Below are positions 42,764 through 51,115 of a stretch of DNA of 64,000 bases, in pieces. The stretch lies in contig NZ_LWLS01000059.1 in assembly GCF_001905095.1 (NCBI RefSeq), positions 34,904 through 98,903 of the forward strand, written 5' to 3'. Position 1 is the first letter of the stretch. Every line of letters begins with the position of its first letter. The DNA is from Micromonospora sp. CB01531. Lineage in GTDB: Bacteria; Actinomycetota; Actinomycetes; Mycobacteriales; Micromonosporaceae. The notes under the pieces were generated by a model that was given only the letters and a program-made list of their open reading frames with translations, ran no database searches and was not told where the DNA came from. The position numbers and the translations under genes are program-made.

Positions 42764-43948
42764 TCACTCGGCCCGCAGCGCCACCACCGGATCCAGCCGG
42801 CCGGCCCGCTGGGCCGGGACCACCCCGAAGACGATGCCGACCGCCGCCGAGACCCCGAAGGCGAGCGCCAGCGACCACCAGGTGATCGCGGCCGGGATCG
42901 GCGAGACCGTGTCGACCAGGAGCGCGGTGCCCACGCCGAGCCCCATCCCGGTCAACCCACCGATGGAGGTGAGCAGCACCGCCTCCAGCAGGAACTGCAC
43001 CCCGATGTCCCGGGGCCGGGCGCCGACCGCCTTGCGCAGGCCGATCTCGCGGGTCCGCTCGCGTACCGAGACGAGCATGATGTTGGAGACCCCGACGCCG
43101 CCGACCAGCAGCGAGATGCCGGCGATGGCGGCCAGTACGCCGGTCAGCACGCCGAGGATGTCGCCGAGCACGCCGAGGATCTGCTGCTGGGTCACGGCGC
43201 TGAACTCGGTGTCCGGGTGCCGGCGGGACAGCTCGGCGACGATCCGGTCGCCGAGTTGGTCGATCCGCTCCCGGTCGGGGGCCTTGACCGCGATGCCGTC
43301 GACCCGCTGGGTGCCCCAGAGCCGCTGCGCGGCGGTCACCGGGATGTGCACCTCGTCGTCCCGGTCCACCCCGAGGCTCTGGCCGAGCGGGGTGAAGACG
43401 CCGATCACCCGGAACCGGACCCCGGCCAGGGCGATCTGCTGGCCGAGCGGGTCCCGGTCAGGGAAGAGCGCGCGGGCCACCGACGCCCCCAGCACCGCGA
43501 CCCGGCGGCTGGTGTCCACGTCGGCGCCGGTGAGGTAGCGGCCCCGGGCCAGCGAGCGGGTGAAGACGGTCGGGGTGGTCTCCAGCACGCCCTGCACAGT
43601 GGTGAAGTCGGAGCGGGCGCCGGCTCGGGCGGTCGCGCCGGAGGCGATGGTGACGGCCACCCGTCCCGGGTCGCCCACCACCCGGGAGACCGCGTCCACG
43701 TCCTTGAGGGTCAGCGGCGAGACCACCGGGGCGGTGCCGACGTCGAGCTTGCCGGGGACCACCAGGAGCAGATTCGAGCCGAGCCCCTCCACCTGCTGTT
43801 CGACCTTCTGCTTGGTGCCGGTGCCGATGGCCACGAGCAGCACCACCGACGCGACGCCGATGATCACCCCGAGCATGGTCAGCGCGCTGCGCATCCGGTT
43901 GGCCCGCAGCGCGTCCAGCGCCACCCGCCACGCCTCGGCGAGCCTCAC
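42764..43948 (-). CDS. MacB-type ABC transporter permease
   Basis: 394 residues, ATG 43948, overlapping the ATPase stop (ATGA). Layout of the FtsX/MacB family: N-terminal membrane segment (MRSALTMLGVIIGVASVVLL), a large extracellular domain (about 45-265), and three C-terminal segments with the FtsX-type signature VGGVGVSNIMLVSVRERTRE followed by IGLRKAVGARPRDI. It couples ATP use inside the cell to movement of the outer domain for export of a peptide, lipid or drug. In a Gram-positive-type cell it works with the adaptor encoded two genes upstream. Confidence 0.92.
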   Translation of the reverse strand: MRLAEAWRVALDALRANRMRSALTMLGVIIGVASVVLLVAIGTGTKQKVEQQVEGLGSNLLLVVPGKLDVGTAPVVSPLTLKDVDAVSRVVGDPGRVAVTIASGATARAGARSDFTTVQGVLETTPTVFTRSLARGRYLTGADVDTSRRVAVLGASVARALFPDRDPLGQQIALAGVRFRVIGVFTPLGQSLGVDRDDEVHIPVTAAQRLWGTQRVDGIAVKAPDRERIDQLGDRIVAELSRRHPDTEFSAVTQQQILGVLGDILGVLTGVLAAIAGISLLVGGVGVSNIMLVSVRERTREIGLRKAVGARPRDIGVQFLLEAVLLTSIGGLTGMGLGVGTALLVDTVSPIPAAITWWSLALAFGVSAAVGIVFGVVPAQRAGRLDPVVALRAE

Positions 43949-44856
43949 GACCCGCCCCCAGCCTGGGGTTCGTCGCCGCCGACGCCCTCGGCGGTACGGC
44001 CCGAGGGCGGGCGGGAAAGGCGTCCGGTGGCTCCGGCGGCGCCACCGGAGCCACCGGACGGGTGCCCCGGGCCGCTTCCGGACACGGACCGGGGCTCCGC
44101 GCTGGGAGCGCCATCCAGTGTCGCAGGTCGACCGACGGCACCGGACAGCGGTCGATCATGAATGGCGTCCGACCGCACCCGGCCGTCGCGTACGGCGATC
44201 TGCCGGCGGGCCCGGGCGGCCACCTCCTGGTCGTGGGTCACCATCACCAGAGCCACCCCGGACTCGGCGTTCAACCGTTCGAGCAGCTCCAGCACCGCCT
44301 CCCCGGTGGCGCTGTCCAGGTTGCCGGTGGGCTCGTCGGCGAGCAGCACCGCCGGGTCGGTGACCAGGGCGCGGGCGATCGCCACCCGCTGCTGCTCACC
44401 GCCCGAGAGCTGGCTGGGCCGGTGGTGCAGCCGGTGCCCGAGCCCGACCCGGCCGAGCGTCGCCGCGGCGCGGTCGCGCCGTTGCCGCGCCCCGATCCCC
44501 CGATAGACCAGGGGCAGCGCCACGTTGTCCACCGCGGACGTCCGGGGCAGCAGGTGGAACGCCTGGAAGACGAAGCCGATGGTCTCGTTGCGCAGCGTGG
44601 CCAGCTCGGGCGCGGAGAGCGTGGCGACGTCCCGGCCGCCGATCACCAGCCGGCCGTCGGTGGGCCGGTCCAGCCCGCCGAGCAGGTGCATCAGCGTCGA
44701 CTTGCGCGAGCCGGACGGCCCGACCACCGCCACGTACTCGCCGGAGTCGATGGTGAACGACACCCCGCGCAGCGCGGGCACGGAGACCCCGTCGAGCTGG
44801 TACGTCCTGGACACGTCGACCGCCTCGATGGCCGGCACCCCGACGGGCAGGGTCAT
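43945..44856 (-). CDS. MacB-type ABC transporter ATPase with altered Walker A
   Basis: 303 residues, ATG 44856 overlapping the adaptor stop (ATGA). The nucleotide domain is otherwise standard: LSGGEQQRVAIARAL signature, VLLADEPTGNLDS Walker B, MVTHDQEVA H-loop. The Walker A loop reads GPSGSRKST instead of GPSGSGKST; the Arg codon is CGC at 44704-44706 on the minus strand, one base from GGC. That glycine is nearly invariant, so ATP binding may be impaired, or this is a sequencing error. A 75-residue Pro/Ser/Gly-rich C-terminal tail follows the domain, longer than in MacB/LolD proteins. Confidence 0.9.
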   Translation of the reverse strand: MTLPVGVPAIEAVDVSRTYQLDGVSVPALRGVSFTIDSGEYVAVVGPSGSRKSTLMHLLGGLDRPTDGRLVIGGRDVATLSAPELATLRNETIGFVFQAFHLLPRTSAVDNVALPLVYRGIGARQRRDRAAATLGRVGLGHRLHHRPSQLSGGEQQRVAIARALVTDPAVLLADEPTGNLDSATGEAVLELLERLNAESGVALVMVTHDQEVAARARRQIAVRDGRVRSDAIHDRPLSGAVGRPATLDGAPSAEPRSVSGSGPGHPSGGSGGAAGATGRLSRPPSGRTAEGVGGDEPQAGGGS

Positions 44857-46238
44857 TTCAGTTCCTGGCCGTCGCGGACCTGGTCGGTCCCGCGTACCAC
44901 GATCCGGTCGCCGGCCTGCACCCCACGGACAATCTGCACCAGATCCGGCCCCTGCACGCCGACGGTCACCGGCACCCGGTCGGCCCGGCCGTCCCGCAGC
45001 ACCCAGACCGCGTCCCGGCCGTCGGCGGAGAAGACCGCCGAGGCGGGTACGGCCACCGCGTCGGCGGCCTCGCGGACCCGGAGGTGCACCACGGCGTTCA
45101 TGCCGGGGCGGGGCGTGGGCGCCGACTCGCCCTCGCCGAGCCGCCCGACGCCGAGGCCGAGGCGGACCCGGTAGGTGACGCCGCCGCGGGCTGAGCTGGT
45201 GGGGAGCACATCCACCGATCGGACGGTGGCGTCGTACGTCGCCCCGGTGACCGCGTCCAGCTCCACCGCGGCGGTGAGACCGGCCCGGACCAGCAGCACG
45301 TCGGTCTCGTCGACCTCGGCGAGCAGGCCGAGCTGCCCGGTGTCCACGATGGTGAGGACCGGCGTGCCGGCGGTGACCCGGCCGCCCGCCGGCACCGCGT
45401 CGTCCACGCCCGCCGGCGGGCCGCCCTGCCCGGCGGACCCGAACGCCGACGGGTCGATCCCCGCCGCGCCGCCTCCGGCCGCCCCGAGCAGGCCGGTGAG
45501 GTCGGTCGGGGCCGCCGTCCGGGTGCCGCCCGGCTGCACCACCCCGGCGATCGGGGCACGCAGCGTCAACGCGTCGACGGTCGCCTTCGCCAGGTCGTAC
45601 GCCTGCTGGGCCTGGAGGCGCTGCGCGGTCGACAGGGCGCCGACGGCGCTGTTCAGCCCAGCCATCCCGCGCTGCACGGCGGCGACCGCCCGGTCGGCGG
45701 CGCGGGCGGCCGACTCGTACTGCCGCTGGGCGGACTCGACCTGAAGCAGCAGCGCGGACCGCAGCTGCGGATCGCCGATCTTCCCGGCCGCCCGGCGCGC
45801 GGCGTCGAACGCCTCGGCGGCGGCGCGGTCGGTGCCGCGCCGGCTGCCGCCCAGGTCACCGACGCCCACGCCCCGGCCGGCCTGCTTCGCCGCGCGCAGC
45901 GCCGCGCGGGCCTGCCGGAGCCGGTCCTGCGCGGACGGCGAGTCGATCACGGCGAGCACCTGGCCGCGGCGGACCCGCTGCCCGGGTTGGACGCGCAGGC
46001 TGGCCAGGGTGCCGTCGGCGGGCGCGGTGAGCGTGGCGGCGGCCCGGGCGGTCACGGTGGCCGGCGCGTCGATCACCTCGGCGACCGGGGACCGACCCAC
46101 CTGGGCCACCGCGATCGGGGAGTTGTCGTCGCCGCACGAGGCGGCGGTGGTGCCGGTCAGGACGACGACGGCGAGCAGGGCGGTGACGAGGCGGGGGCGG
46201 GTGGCCGCGGGCAGCCGCGGCGGGTCGGGGCGGGCCAC
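44853..46238 (-). CDS. HlyD/MacA-type efflux adaptor
   Basis: 461 residues, ATG 46238. An N-terminal export signal with a hydrophobic stretch (LVTALLAVVVLTGTTAASC) ends at a Cys that may be lipidated. Then the split lipoyl/barrel-sandwich domain (LTAPADGTLASLRVQPGQRV and later TLRAPIAGVVQPGG), a helical hairpin between them with heptads (about 110-215), and beta-barrel segments (VDETDVLLVRAGL, GRDAVWVLRDGRA). It connects the ATPase and permease encoded downstream to the outside. First gene of the three-gene operon. Confidence 0.9.
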   Translation of the reverse strand: MARPDPPRLPAATRPRLVTALLAVVVLTGTTAASCGDDNSPIAVAQVGRSPVAEVIDAPATVTARAAATLTAPADGTLASLRVQPGQRVRRGQVLAVIDSPSAQDRLRQARAALRAAKQAGRGVGVGDLGGSRRGTDRAAAEAFDAARRAAGKIGDPQLRSALLLQVESAQRQYESAARAADRAVAAVQRGMAGLNSAVGALSTAQRLQAQQAYDLAKATVDALTLRAPIAGVVQPGGTRTAAPTDLTGLLGAAGGGAAGIDPSAFGSAGQGGPPAGVDDAVPAGGRVTAGTPVLTIVDTGQLGLLAEVDETDVLLVRAGLTAAVELDAVTGATYDATVRSVDVLPTSSARGGVTYRVRLGLGVGRLGEGESAPTPRPGMNAVVHLRVREAADAVAVPASAVFSADGRDAVWVLRDGRADRVPVTVGVQGPDLVQIVRGVQAGDRIVVRGTDQVRDGQELK

Positions 46239-46279
46239 CGGCCCATGCTACGAGCCGACGTCGACCGTCGACCCGCCGC

Positions 46280-47620
46280 TCAACCCGCCACGGCGCGGAC
46301 GTAGGCGACGCAGTCGTCGTGCAGGGCGGACCACCGCTCACCGAACACCTGGTCCGCGGCGTCGCCCAGGGAGCGGTGCTCGTGCACCACCGCCCGGAAG
46401 AAGTCGAGCACCCGCTGCTCTCCGTACCGGTCGACCAGGTGGCGTACGGCCAGGTAGCCGACGCCGTAGCTGCCGCCGACCCGGTCGTCGGCCGCGTCGT
46501 CGGCGGGGGCCAGCGAATCGAGCCGGCCGTTCCACCCACCGTGGACGAGCGTGCGCACCTCGGCCAGGCCCTCGTAGCGGCCCACCGGCTGGCCGTCCGC
46601 ACCCGCGTACTCGGCCAGCCCCTCCACCAGCCACCAGCGGGACCGGTCGGAGTAGCCGTGGTCGGGCAGGGACGCGGCGTGGGTCAACTCGTGCCGGAGC
46701 AGGTCGTCGACCCCGGCCGAGGTGAGGCTCTGCGCGTTCAGCACGACGTCCTGGTGTCCACCGCCGACGCCGACCGCGTACCCGGCGGTCCACTTCGGGC
46801 GGCCACCGCCGTACCAGCGCTGCCACTCCGCCCGGCCGGCGTAGAAGACCAGATAGCGGTCCGGTGTGGTGCCGGTGACCGCGTACCGGTCGGCGACCGT
46901 CGCGGCGGCCTCGGCCTGGGCGAGCAGCCCGGGAAGCTTGGCCCGCAGCGCCGGCGTGGTGGCGACGACGGTCCGCTTCCCGACCGCCACGGCCAGGTCA
47001 CTCACCTCCCAGGGCCGGGCACCGGCGGGCTTCGCCCGGGACTCCTCGACGGCGAGCAGTCGGGGCTCCTCCCCGACCAACTGCCACCGGGTGCCGATCT
47101 CCACGGTGCTCGGGGTGCAGCCGGGCACCACGAAGCAGTAGCGGACCGTCACCGCCAGCCGCCACTCCCCCGGTCGGCCCTCGACCGCCGCCGGCACCCC
47201 GTCCGCCGCCGGCTGCCACACGGTGACCCGCAGCGCGTGCAGCGCGGCGTACCGGCGGCTGAGGTCGGGGCGGGCGGCCGGCTCGGCGACGGCGAGGAAG
47301 CCCGTCCGGTCGCCGCCGAGCAGCGCGCTCGCCTGGCGGTCGAGCTGCGCCGTCATCCGCATGCCGAGCTGCCGCGCCGCCGCCGCGGCCGGATCGTCGT
47401 CCCGGCCCGCCGCCGGCCGCCCGGCCGCATCCCCCACCAGCCCCAGCAGGAGTACGCCCGGAACACCGCACGCCACCAGGGCGAGCACCAGCGCCAGCGC
47501 GGTCCAGAGCGGCCAGCCCCGACGACGACGCGGCGCGCCACCGCTCGCCACGACGGCCGGGTCGGGCTGGTCGCCGCCGCTCGCCGCCGGGCCCGAGCCC
47601 TGCTCGTCACCGTCGGTCAC
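46280..47620 (-). CDS. membrane-anchored HExxH metallopeptidase-like protein
   Basis: 446 residues from GTG 47620; the longer frame to 47719 crosses promoter-like DNA. After a polar tail one membrane segment (WPLWTALALVLALVACGVPG, about 38-60) anchors it. The outer part has an NTF2-like stretch (ALLGGDRTGFLAVAEPAARP) and a peptidase-MA-like domain with zinc motif LLRHELTHAASL (His310, Glu311, His314) and a downstream VEGLAEYAG that could give the third ligand. It would be an extracellular zinc peptidase; the substrate is unknown. It ends 41 bases before the adaptor gene start region, on the same strand. Confidence 0.8.
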   Translation of the reverse strand: MTDGDEQGSGPAASGGDQPDPAVVASGGAPRRRRGWPLWTALALVLALVACGVPGVLLLGLVGDAAGRPAAGRDDDPAAAAARQLGMRMTAQLDRQASALLGGDRTGFLAVAEPAARPDLSRRYAALHALRVTVWQPAADGVPAAVEGRPGEWRLAVTVRYCFVVPGCTPSTVEIGTRWQLVGEEPRLLAVEESRAKPAGARPWEVSDLAVAVGKRTVVATTPALRAKLPGLLAQAEAAATVADRYAVTGTTPDRYLVFYAGRAEWQRWYGGGRPKWTAGYAVGVGGGHQDVVLNAQSLTSAGVDDLLRHELTHAASLPDHGYSDRSRWWLVEGLAEYAGADGQPVGRYEGLAEVRTLVHGGWNGRLDSLAPADDAADDRVGGSYGVGYLAVRHLVDRYGEQRVLDFFRAVVHEHRSLGDAADQVFGERWSALHDDCVAYVRAVAG

Positions 47621-47718
47621 CGGCGAAGGGTACGACCAATCGGGCGATCCGGCCAGAGGCCCGTGCGTCGGCAAGGTTCCGCCCCACTCCCGTCCGCCCG
47701 AACGAAGTGTCACCGGCA

Positions 47719-47814
47719 CCTACGAACTTGATGTCGCAGACGATTCACCCGCGGCCGGAGTGACCGCGCCCGACGGACCCGCGCGTGAGTCGTTTTCGAC
47801 ATCAACTCTGTAGG
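47719..47814. repeat. long imperfect inverted repeat
   Basis: Two 30-base arms (47719-47748 and 47785-47814) match at 23 of 30 positions, with a central shared TTGATGTCG, around a 36-base loop. It occupies the 358-base gap upstream of the metallopeptidase gene, after the end of the DUF2568 gene. No reading frame is convincing in the gap. It may be a structured leader, a terminator or a relic of a mobile palindrome. Confidence 0.65.
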
Positions 47815-47978
47815 CACCCGAAGGTGTCGTCCCGCTCCGCCGGGCATCCGCCGGCTCGGTCACGCCCCGCTCGGCGCGAGCCAGCCACCACGCGAGACCG
47901 CGGTGCGGGGCCGATGGTGCTGCCGGGCGCAGGGCCCGCCCGCGAGGCGCGCCGGCAGCGGGCAGCGTGCGGGCCGGC

Positions 47979-48314
47979 TCAGACCGGGTCGCCGGAGAAC
48001 GTGAGCAGCGCCTTGTCCGCCGCCCAGAGGGCGACCAGCAGGGCCCCGGGTACCGGCCGCCCGGCCGACGCGAGCAGCAGCCCCCCGGTGCCGAAGCAGG
48101 CGGCCTGCACGGTGAGCTTGGCCGCCGCGGGGAGCGACACGGTGGCCTTCGGCGAGCAGAACAGGCCCCACACCACGGCAATCAGCAGCGGCGCGACGAG
48201 GCCGGCGAGCAGCCGGGTCGGCCAGCCGGCGTCACGGGTGAAGCCCCACCAGCCGGCGGCGACGAGCAGCGCCAACTCCAGCAGGAAGAGGAGTGCCAGC
48301 AGTGGTGCCTTCAT
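47979..48314 (-). CDS. DUF2568 (YrdB-type) small membrane protein
   Basis: 111 residues, ATG 48314, overlapping the last base of the TetR gene stop region. Four predicted membrane segments: LLALLFLLELALLVAAGWWG, RLLAGLVAPLLIAVVWGLF, LTVQAACFGTGGLLLASAG and PGALLVALWAADKALL. FCSPKA and the general layout match DUF2568/YrdB. Function unknown. Third gene of the TetR-controlled operon. Confidence 0.87.
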   Translation of the reverse strand: MKAPLLALLFLLELALLVAAGWWGFTRDAGWPTRLLAGLVAPLLIAVVWGLFCSPKATVSLPAAAKLTVQAACFGTGGLLLASAGRPVPGALLVALWAADKALLTFSGDPV

Positions 48315-48880
48315 CAGGACCGCCAGCCCCGGAACGCGGTGTCCAGCGCGGCCACCATCTGGTCGAAGGAGCGGTCGACGTCCCGGGGCAGGCCGAACCC
48401 ACCGGCCGCCTCGAGGGTGATGAAGCCGTGCACCGCGGCCCGGAACATCCTGGTGGCGTCGACGGCCGCGTCGCCGGTGAGGTCGTACCCGCGCAGGATC
48501 GCGTAGATCGCGCCCACGGCCCGCTCGGCTGCGGCGACATGCTCGGGGTCGGCGGGATCCGGCGCCCGCTGGATGGCCGGGTAGCGGCCGGGGTGCCGGC
48601 GGGCGTACCCCCGGTACGCCGTGGCCACCGCGCGGAGCGCGTCGTCGCCGGCCCGGCCCGCGGCGGCGGCGGTCAGCTCGGTGGCGATCTCGGCGGTCGC
48701 CAGCACGGCCAGCTTCCGGTGCAGGTCGTCCACGCCCTTGACGTGCTTGTAGAGGCTGGGCAGCGCGACCCCGAGCCGGCCGGCGAGCGCGGCCAGGGTG
48801 AGCCGGTCGTAGCCGACCTCGTCGGCGAGCACGGCCGCTTCCCGGACCACGGCCGCCGGAGTGAGGCCGGCCCTAGGCAC
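48314..48880 (-). CDS. TetR-family repressor
   Basis: 188 residues, GTG 48880, overlapping the hydrolase stop by eight bases. The N-terminal TetR helix-turn-helix is clear (VVREAAVLADEVGYDRLTLA, ALAGRLGVALPSLYKHVKG). The C-terminal half belongs to the TetR_C_33-like ligand domain (YRGYARRHPGRYPAI, FRAAVHGFITLEAAGGFG). It lies inside the hydrolase-tetR-DUF2568 operon and probably binds the perfect inverted repeat at 49670-49692, repressing all three genes. Ligand unknown. Confidence 0.92.
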   Translation of the reverse strand: MPRAGLTPAAVVREAAVLADEVGYDRLTLAALAGRLGVALPSLYKHVKGVDDLHRKLAVLATAEIATELTAAAAGRAGDDALRAVATAYRGYARRHPGRYPAIQRAPDPADPEHVAAAERAVGAIYAILRGYDLTGDAAVDATRMFRAAVHGFITLEAAGGFGLPRDVDRSFDQMVAALDTAFRGWRS

Positions 48881-49664
48881 GGAACGTCACCGCCAGGAAC
48901 TCGACCAGATCGGCGGCGGTGGCGTCGGGCTGGTCGGCATGCGGGTAGTGACCGGAGTCGGCGATCATGCGCGCCTCGGCGGTGGCGAACAGCCGCCGGG
49001 CGGCCCGTGCCTCGGTGCCCGGATCCGGGAAGTCCGGGTCCTTCGTACCCATCAGCACCAGCACCGGCTGCCACACGTCCCGGGCCCGCGCGGTCCAGTG
49101 CGGCTCGACCGACGCGATCACGCCGCGCACCGCGGCCATCCGGCCGCGCAGCTTGGCGACCAGTTCCTTCCGGTACGCGGCGTCGTCGTCCGGCCGCCCG
49201 CACGGGAAGAGCGTGCGGTGGAACATCCCGAACAGTCGGGGGCTGCGCAGGACGACCGCCTGCGCCAGGCGCATGACCGGGTTAGGGTTCGGCGGGGCGA
49301 CGAAGGGGCTGACCTGCACGATGCCGTTGACCAGCTCGGGCGCGTCGGCAGCGGCGAAGACGACGGCCGCCGCGCTGGACGAGCTGCCGACCAGGGTGGC
49401 CGGGCCGCCGAGCGCCCGGACCACGGCGAGCAGGTCGGCGCCCACCTCCGCCGGGGCGTACGTGGGCCAGCGGGCGCTGGAGTCGCCGTGCCCCCGGACG
49501 TCGACCGAGGCCACCCGGTAGCCCGCAGCCACCAGCCGGGGCACCAGGTGCCGGAAGGCCGCCCGGTTCTCCCCCATACCGTGCGAGAGGACCACCAGCG
49601 GGCCCTCCCCGTGCACCTCGTACGCGATGGCTCCGCCGTCCCGCGGCACCTGGCTAACAGTCAT
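48873..49664 (-). CDS. alpha/beta-fold hydrolase
   Basis: 263 residues from ATG 49664. A longer frame from 49700 would put the operator inside the coding region, and neither start has a ribosome site, so a leaderless or short-leader mRNA is likely. Motifs: VVLSHGMGENRAAFRHL (oxyanion region), VDVRGHGDSS, the nucleophile elbow VGSSSSAAAV (serine nucleophile in GxSxS form), PVLVLMGTKDPDFPDP with the acid residue and the histidine in IADSGHYPHADQP. Probably an esterase or epoxide-hydrolase-like enzyme for small molecules, induced when the TetR ligand is present. Confidence 0.9.
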   Translation of the reverse strand: MTVSQVPRDGGAIAYEVHGEGPLVVLSHGMGENRAAFRHLVPRLVAAGYRVASVDVRGHGDSSARWPTYAPAEVGADLLAVVRALGGPATLVGSSSSAAAVVFAAADAPELVNGIVQVSPFVAPPNPNPVMRLAQAVVLRSPRLFGMFHRTLFPCGRPDDDAAYRKELVAKLRGRMAAVRGVIASVEPHWTARARDVWQPVLVLMGTKDPDFPDPGTEARAARRLFATAEARMIADSGHYPHADQPDATAADLVEFLAVTFRA

Positions 49665-49669
49665 AGCCA

Positions 49670-49692
49670 AGAAGCTAATACCATTAGCTTCT
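49670..49692. promoter_or_regulatory. perfect operator for the TetR regulator
   Basis: AGAAGCTAAT, three bases, ATTAGCTTCT: a perfect 10-base inverted repeat five bases upstream of the hydrolase ATG. It is strikingly AT-rich in this genome. The position fits repression by blocking RNA polymerase at the transcription start. Confidence 0.85.
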
Positions 49693-49721
49693 ACCGTCAA
49701 GGGTGCCCAGGAACGAGGAAC

Positions 49722-49749
49722 GGCCGGCGGGACAGGGGTCCCACCGGCC
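49722..49749 (-). terminator. terminator after proline dehydrogenase
   Basis: GGCCGGCGGGAC and GTCCCACCGGCC pair at 11 of 12 positions over an AGGG loop, 20 bases beyond the stop of the proline dehydrogenase gene on the minus strand. Confidence 0.75.
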
Positions 49750-49768
49750 CGTTCCGCCGTCGGTCAGC

Positions 49769-50689
49769 TCACTTCTTCGAGATCAGTGCGCGCCCGAAGA
49801 ACATCAGGTTGGCCGGGCGCTCGGCCAGCCGCCGCATCAGGTAGCCGTACCACTCGTCGCCATAGGGCACGTAGGTGCGCACCGTGTAGCCCTCACCGAC
49901 GAGGCGGGCCTGCTCCTCGGGGCGGATGCCGAACAGCATCTGGAACTCGAAACGCTCCGGCTCGCGGTCGAACCAGCGGGCCCGGTCCGCGCCGATGGCG
50001 ATCAGCCGCGGATCGTGGGTGGCCAGCATCGGGTAGCCGTCCCCGGACATCAGCACGTTCAGGCACCGCACGTACGACTTGTCCACCTCGCGGGCGGACT
50101 GGTAGGCCACCGACTCCGGCTCCTTGTACGCGCCCTTGCAGAGCCGCACCCGCGACCCCGCACCGGCCAGCTCCCGGCAGTCCGACTCGGTACGCCGCAG
50201 GTACGCCTGGAGCACCGCGCCGGTCGACGGGTAGTCCTTGCGCAGCTTGGCGAGGATCTCCAGAGTCGAGTCGGTGGTGGTGTGGTCCTCCATGTCCAGG
50301 GTGACCGTGGTGCCCGCCGCGTCGGCCGCCGCGCAGATCGCCCGCGCGTTGTCGTACGCGAGCTGCTCGTCGAACTTCTGCCCGAGGGCGGACAGCTTCA
50401 CGCTCACCTCGGCCGCCGGGGTGAGCTCGGCGGCGGCGAGCAGCCGCAGCAGCTTGAGGTATTCGTCCCGGGTGGCGTTCGCCTGCTCGGGGGTGACGGT
50501 GTCCTCGCCGAGATAGTCGAGGGTGACCGCCTGGCCGTCGGTGACGAGTACGCGGGTCGCGCGCAGCGCGTCGTCGGTGCCGGCACCGGCGACGAACCGG
50601 CGGACGACGTCCCGGGTGAACGGGGCCGTCGCAACGAGCCGCTCGACCTGGGATGACCGGGAGGCGGCGAGGATGACGGAACGGAGCAT
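49769..50689 (-). CDS. proline dehydrogenase (monofunctional)
   Basis: 306 residues, ATG 50689. It oxidises proline to pyrroline-5-carboxylate with FAD on the inner face of the membrane. TIM-barrel landmarks: VSVKLSALGQKF, VTLDMEDHTTTDSTL, AVLQAYLRRTESDC, VRLCKGAYKEPESVAY, MLATHDPRLIAIG, FQMLFGIRPEEQ and the C-terminal YVPYGDEWYGYLMRRLAERP. Size fits the monofunctional type. The usual partner (P5C dehydrogenase) is not in the window. It stands as a single gene with its own terminator. Confidence 0.95.
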   Translation of the reverse strand: MLRSVILAASRSSQVERLVATAPFTRDVVRRFVAGAGTDDALRATRVLVTDGQAVTLDYLGEDTVTPEQANATRDEYLKLLRLLAAAELTPAAEVSVKLSALGQKFDEQLAYDNARAICAAADAAGTTVTLDMEDHTTTDSTLEILAKLRKDYPSTGAVLQAYLRRTESDCRELAGAGSRVRLCKGAYKEPESVAYQSAREVDKSYVRCLNVLMSGDGYPMLATHDPRLIAIGADRARWFDREPERFEFQMLFGIRPEEQARLVGEGYTVRTYVPYGDEWYGYLMRRLAERPANLMFFGRALISKK

Positions 50690-50847
50690 GAGCTGAGCGT
50701 AACGCCCGCTCGCCGACCCCCGCCCGGGGCCGGCCACCTACGTCACGCTCCGTCCCGGCCAGGGGAAACGAGGGCTCCCGGTCGCCGCCCGGCGTCAAGG
50801 GGTCCCTCCGGGCAGACGGGCTGGCGCGGATGGGCTACAAGGATTTT

Positions 50848-51114
50848 GTGGAACGACACCCCCGACGCCGCCTCCGGTCGGCCACCGTGCAGCTCGGCGC
50901 GCTGACCGCCCTGGCGCTCGCCCTCTCCGGCTGCAATCTGACCGACGACGATGACGACTGCGCCCTCGGCCCGGCTGGTGGTGGCGGGGACAACGTTGCG
51001 CTGGCACTGCGGGCCCCGGCACCCGCCGCCGCGCGGGACACGTCCCCGCCGGTCGCCGCGGCGCTGCCCGCGCGCGGTGGCTTCGGCACCCACCTCGCCT
51101 CCTGCGGCGGCTGA
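50848..51114 (+). CDS. small Asp-rich lipoprotein paired with the ATP-grasp gene
   Basis: 88 residues from GTG 50848 (AAGGA just upstream); ATG 50830 is possible. An Arg-rich start, hydrophobic core and lipobox ALSGC (Cys about 31) are followed by NLTDDDDDC, an acidic patch with a second Cys, then an Ala/Pro/Gly-rich tail ending in SCGG. It overlaps in context with the ATP-grasp gene, whose GTG follows two bases after this stop. The pairing recalls YgiB (lipoprotein) with YgiC in enterobacteria, although the sequence is not that family. Role unknown. Confidence 0.65.
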   Translation: MERHPRRRLRSATVQLGALTALALALSGCNLTDDDDDCALGPAGGGGDNVALALRAPAPAAARDTSPPVAAALPARGGFGTHLASCGG

Positions 51115-51115
51115 G

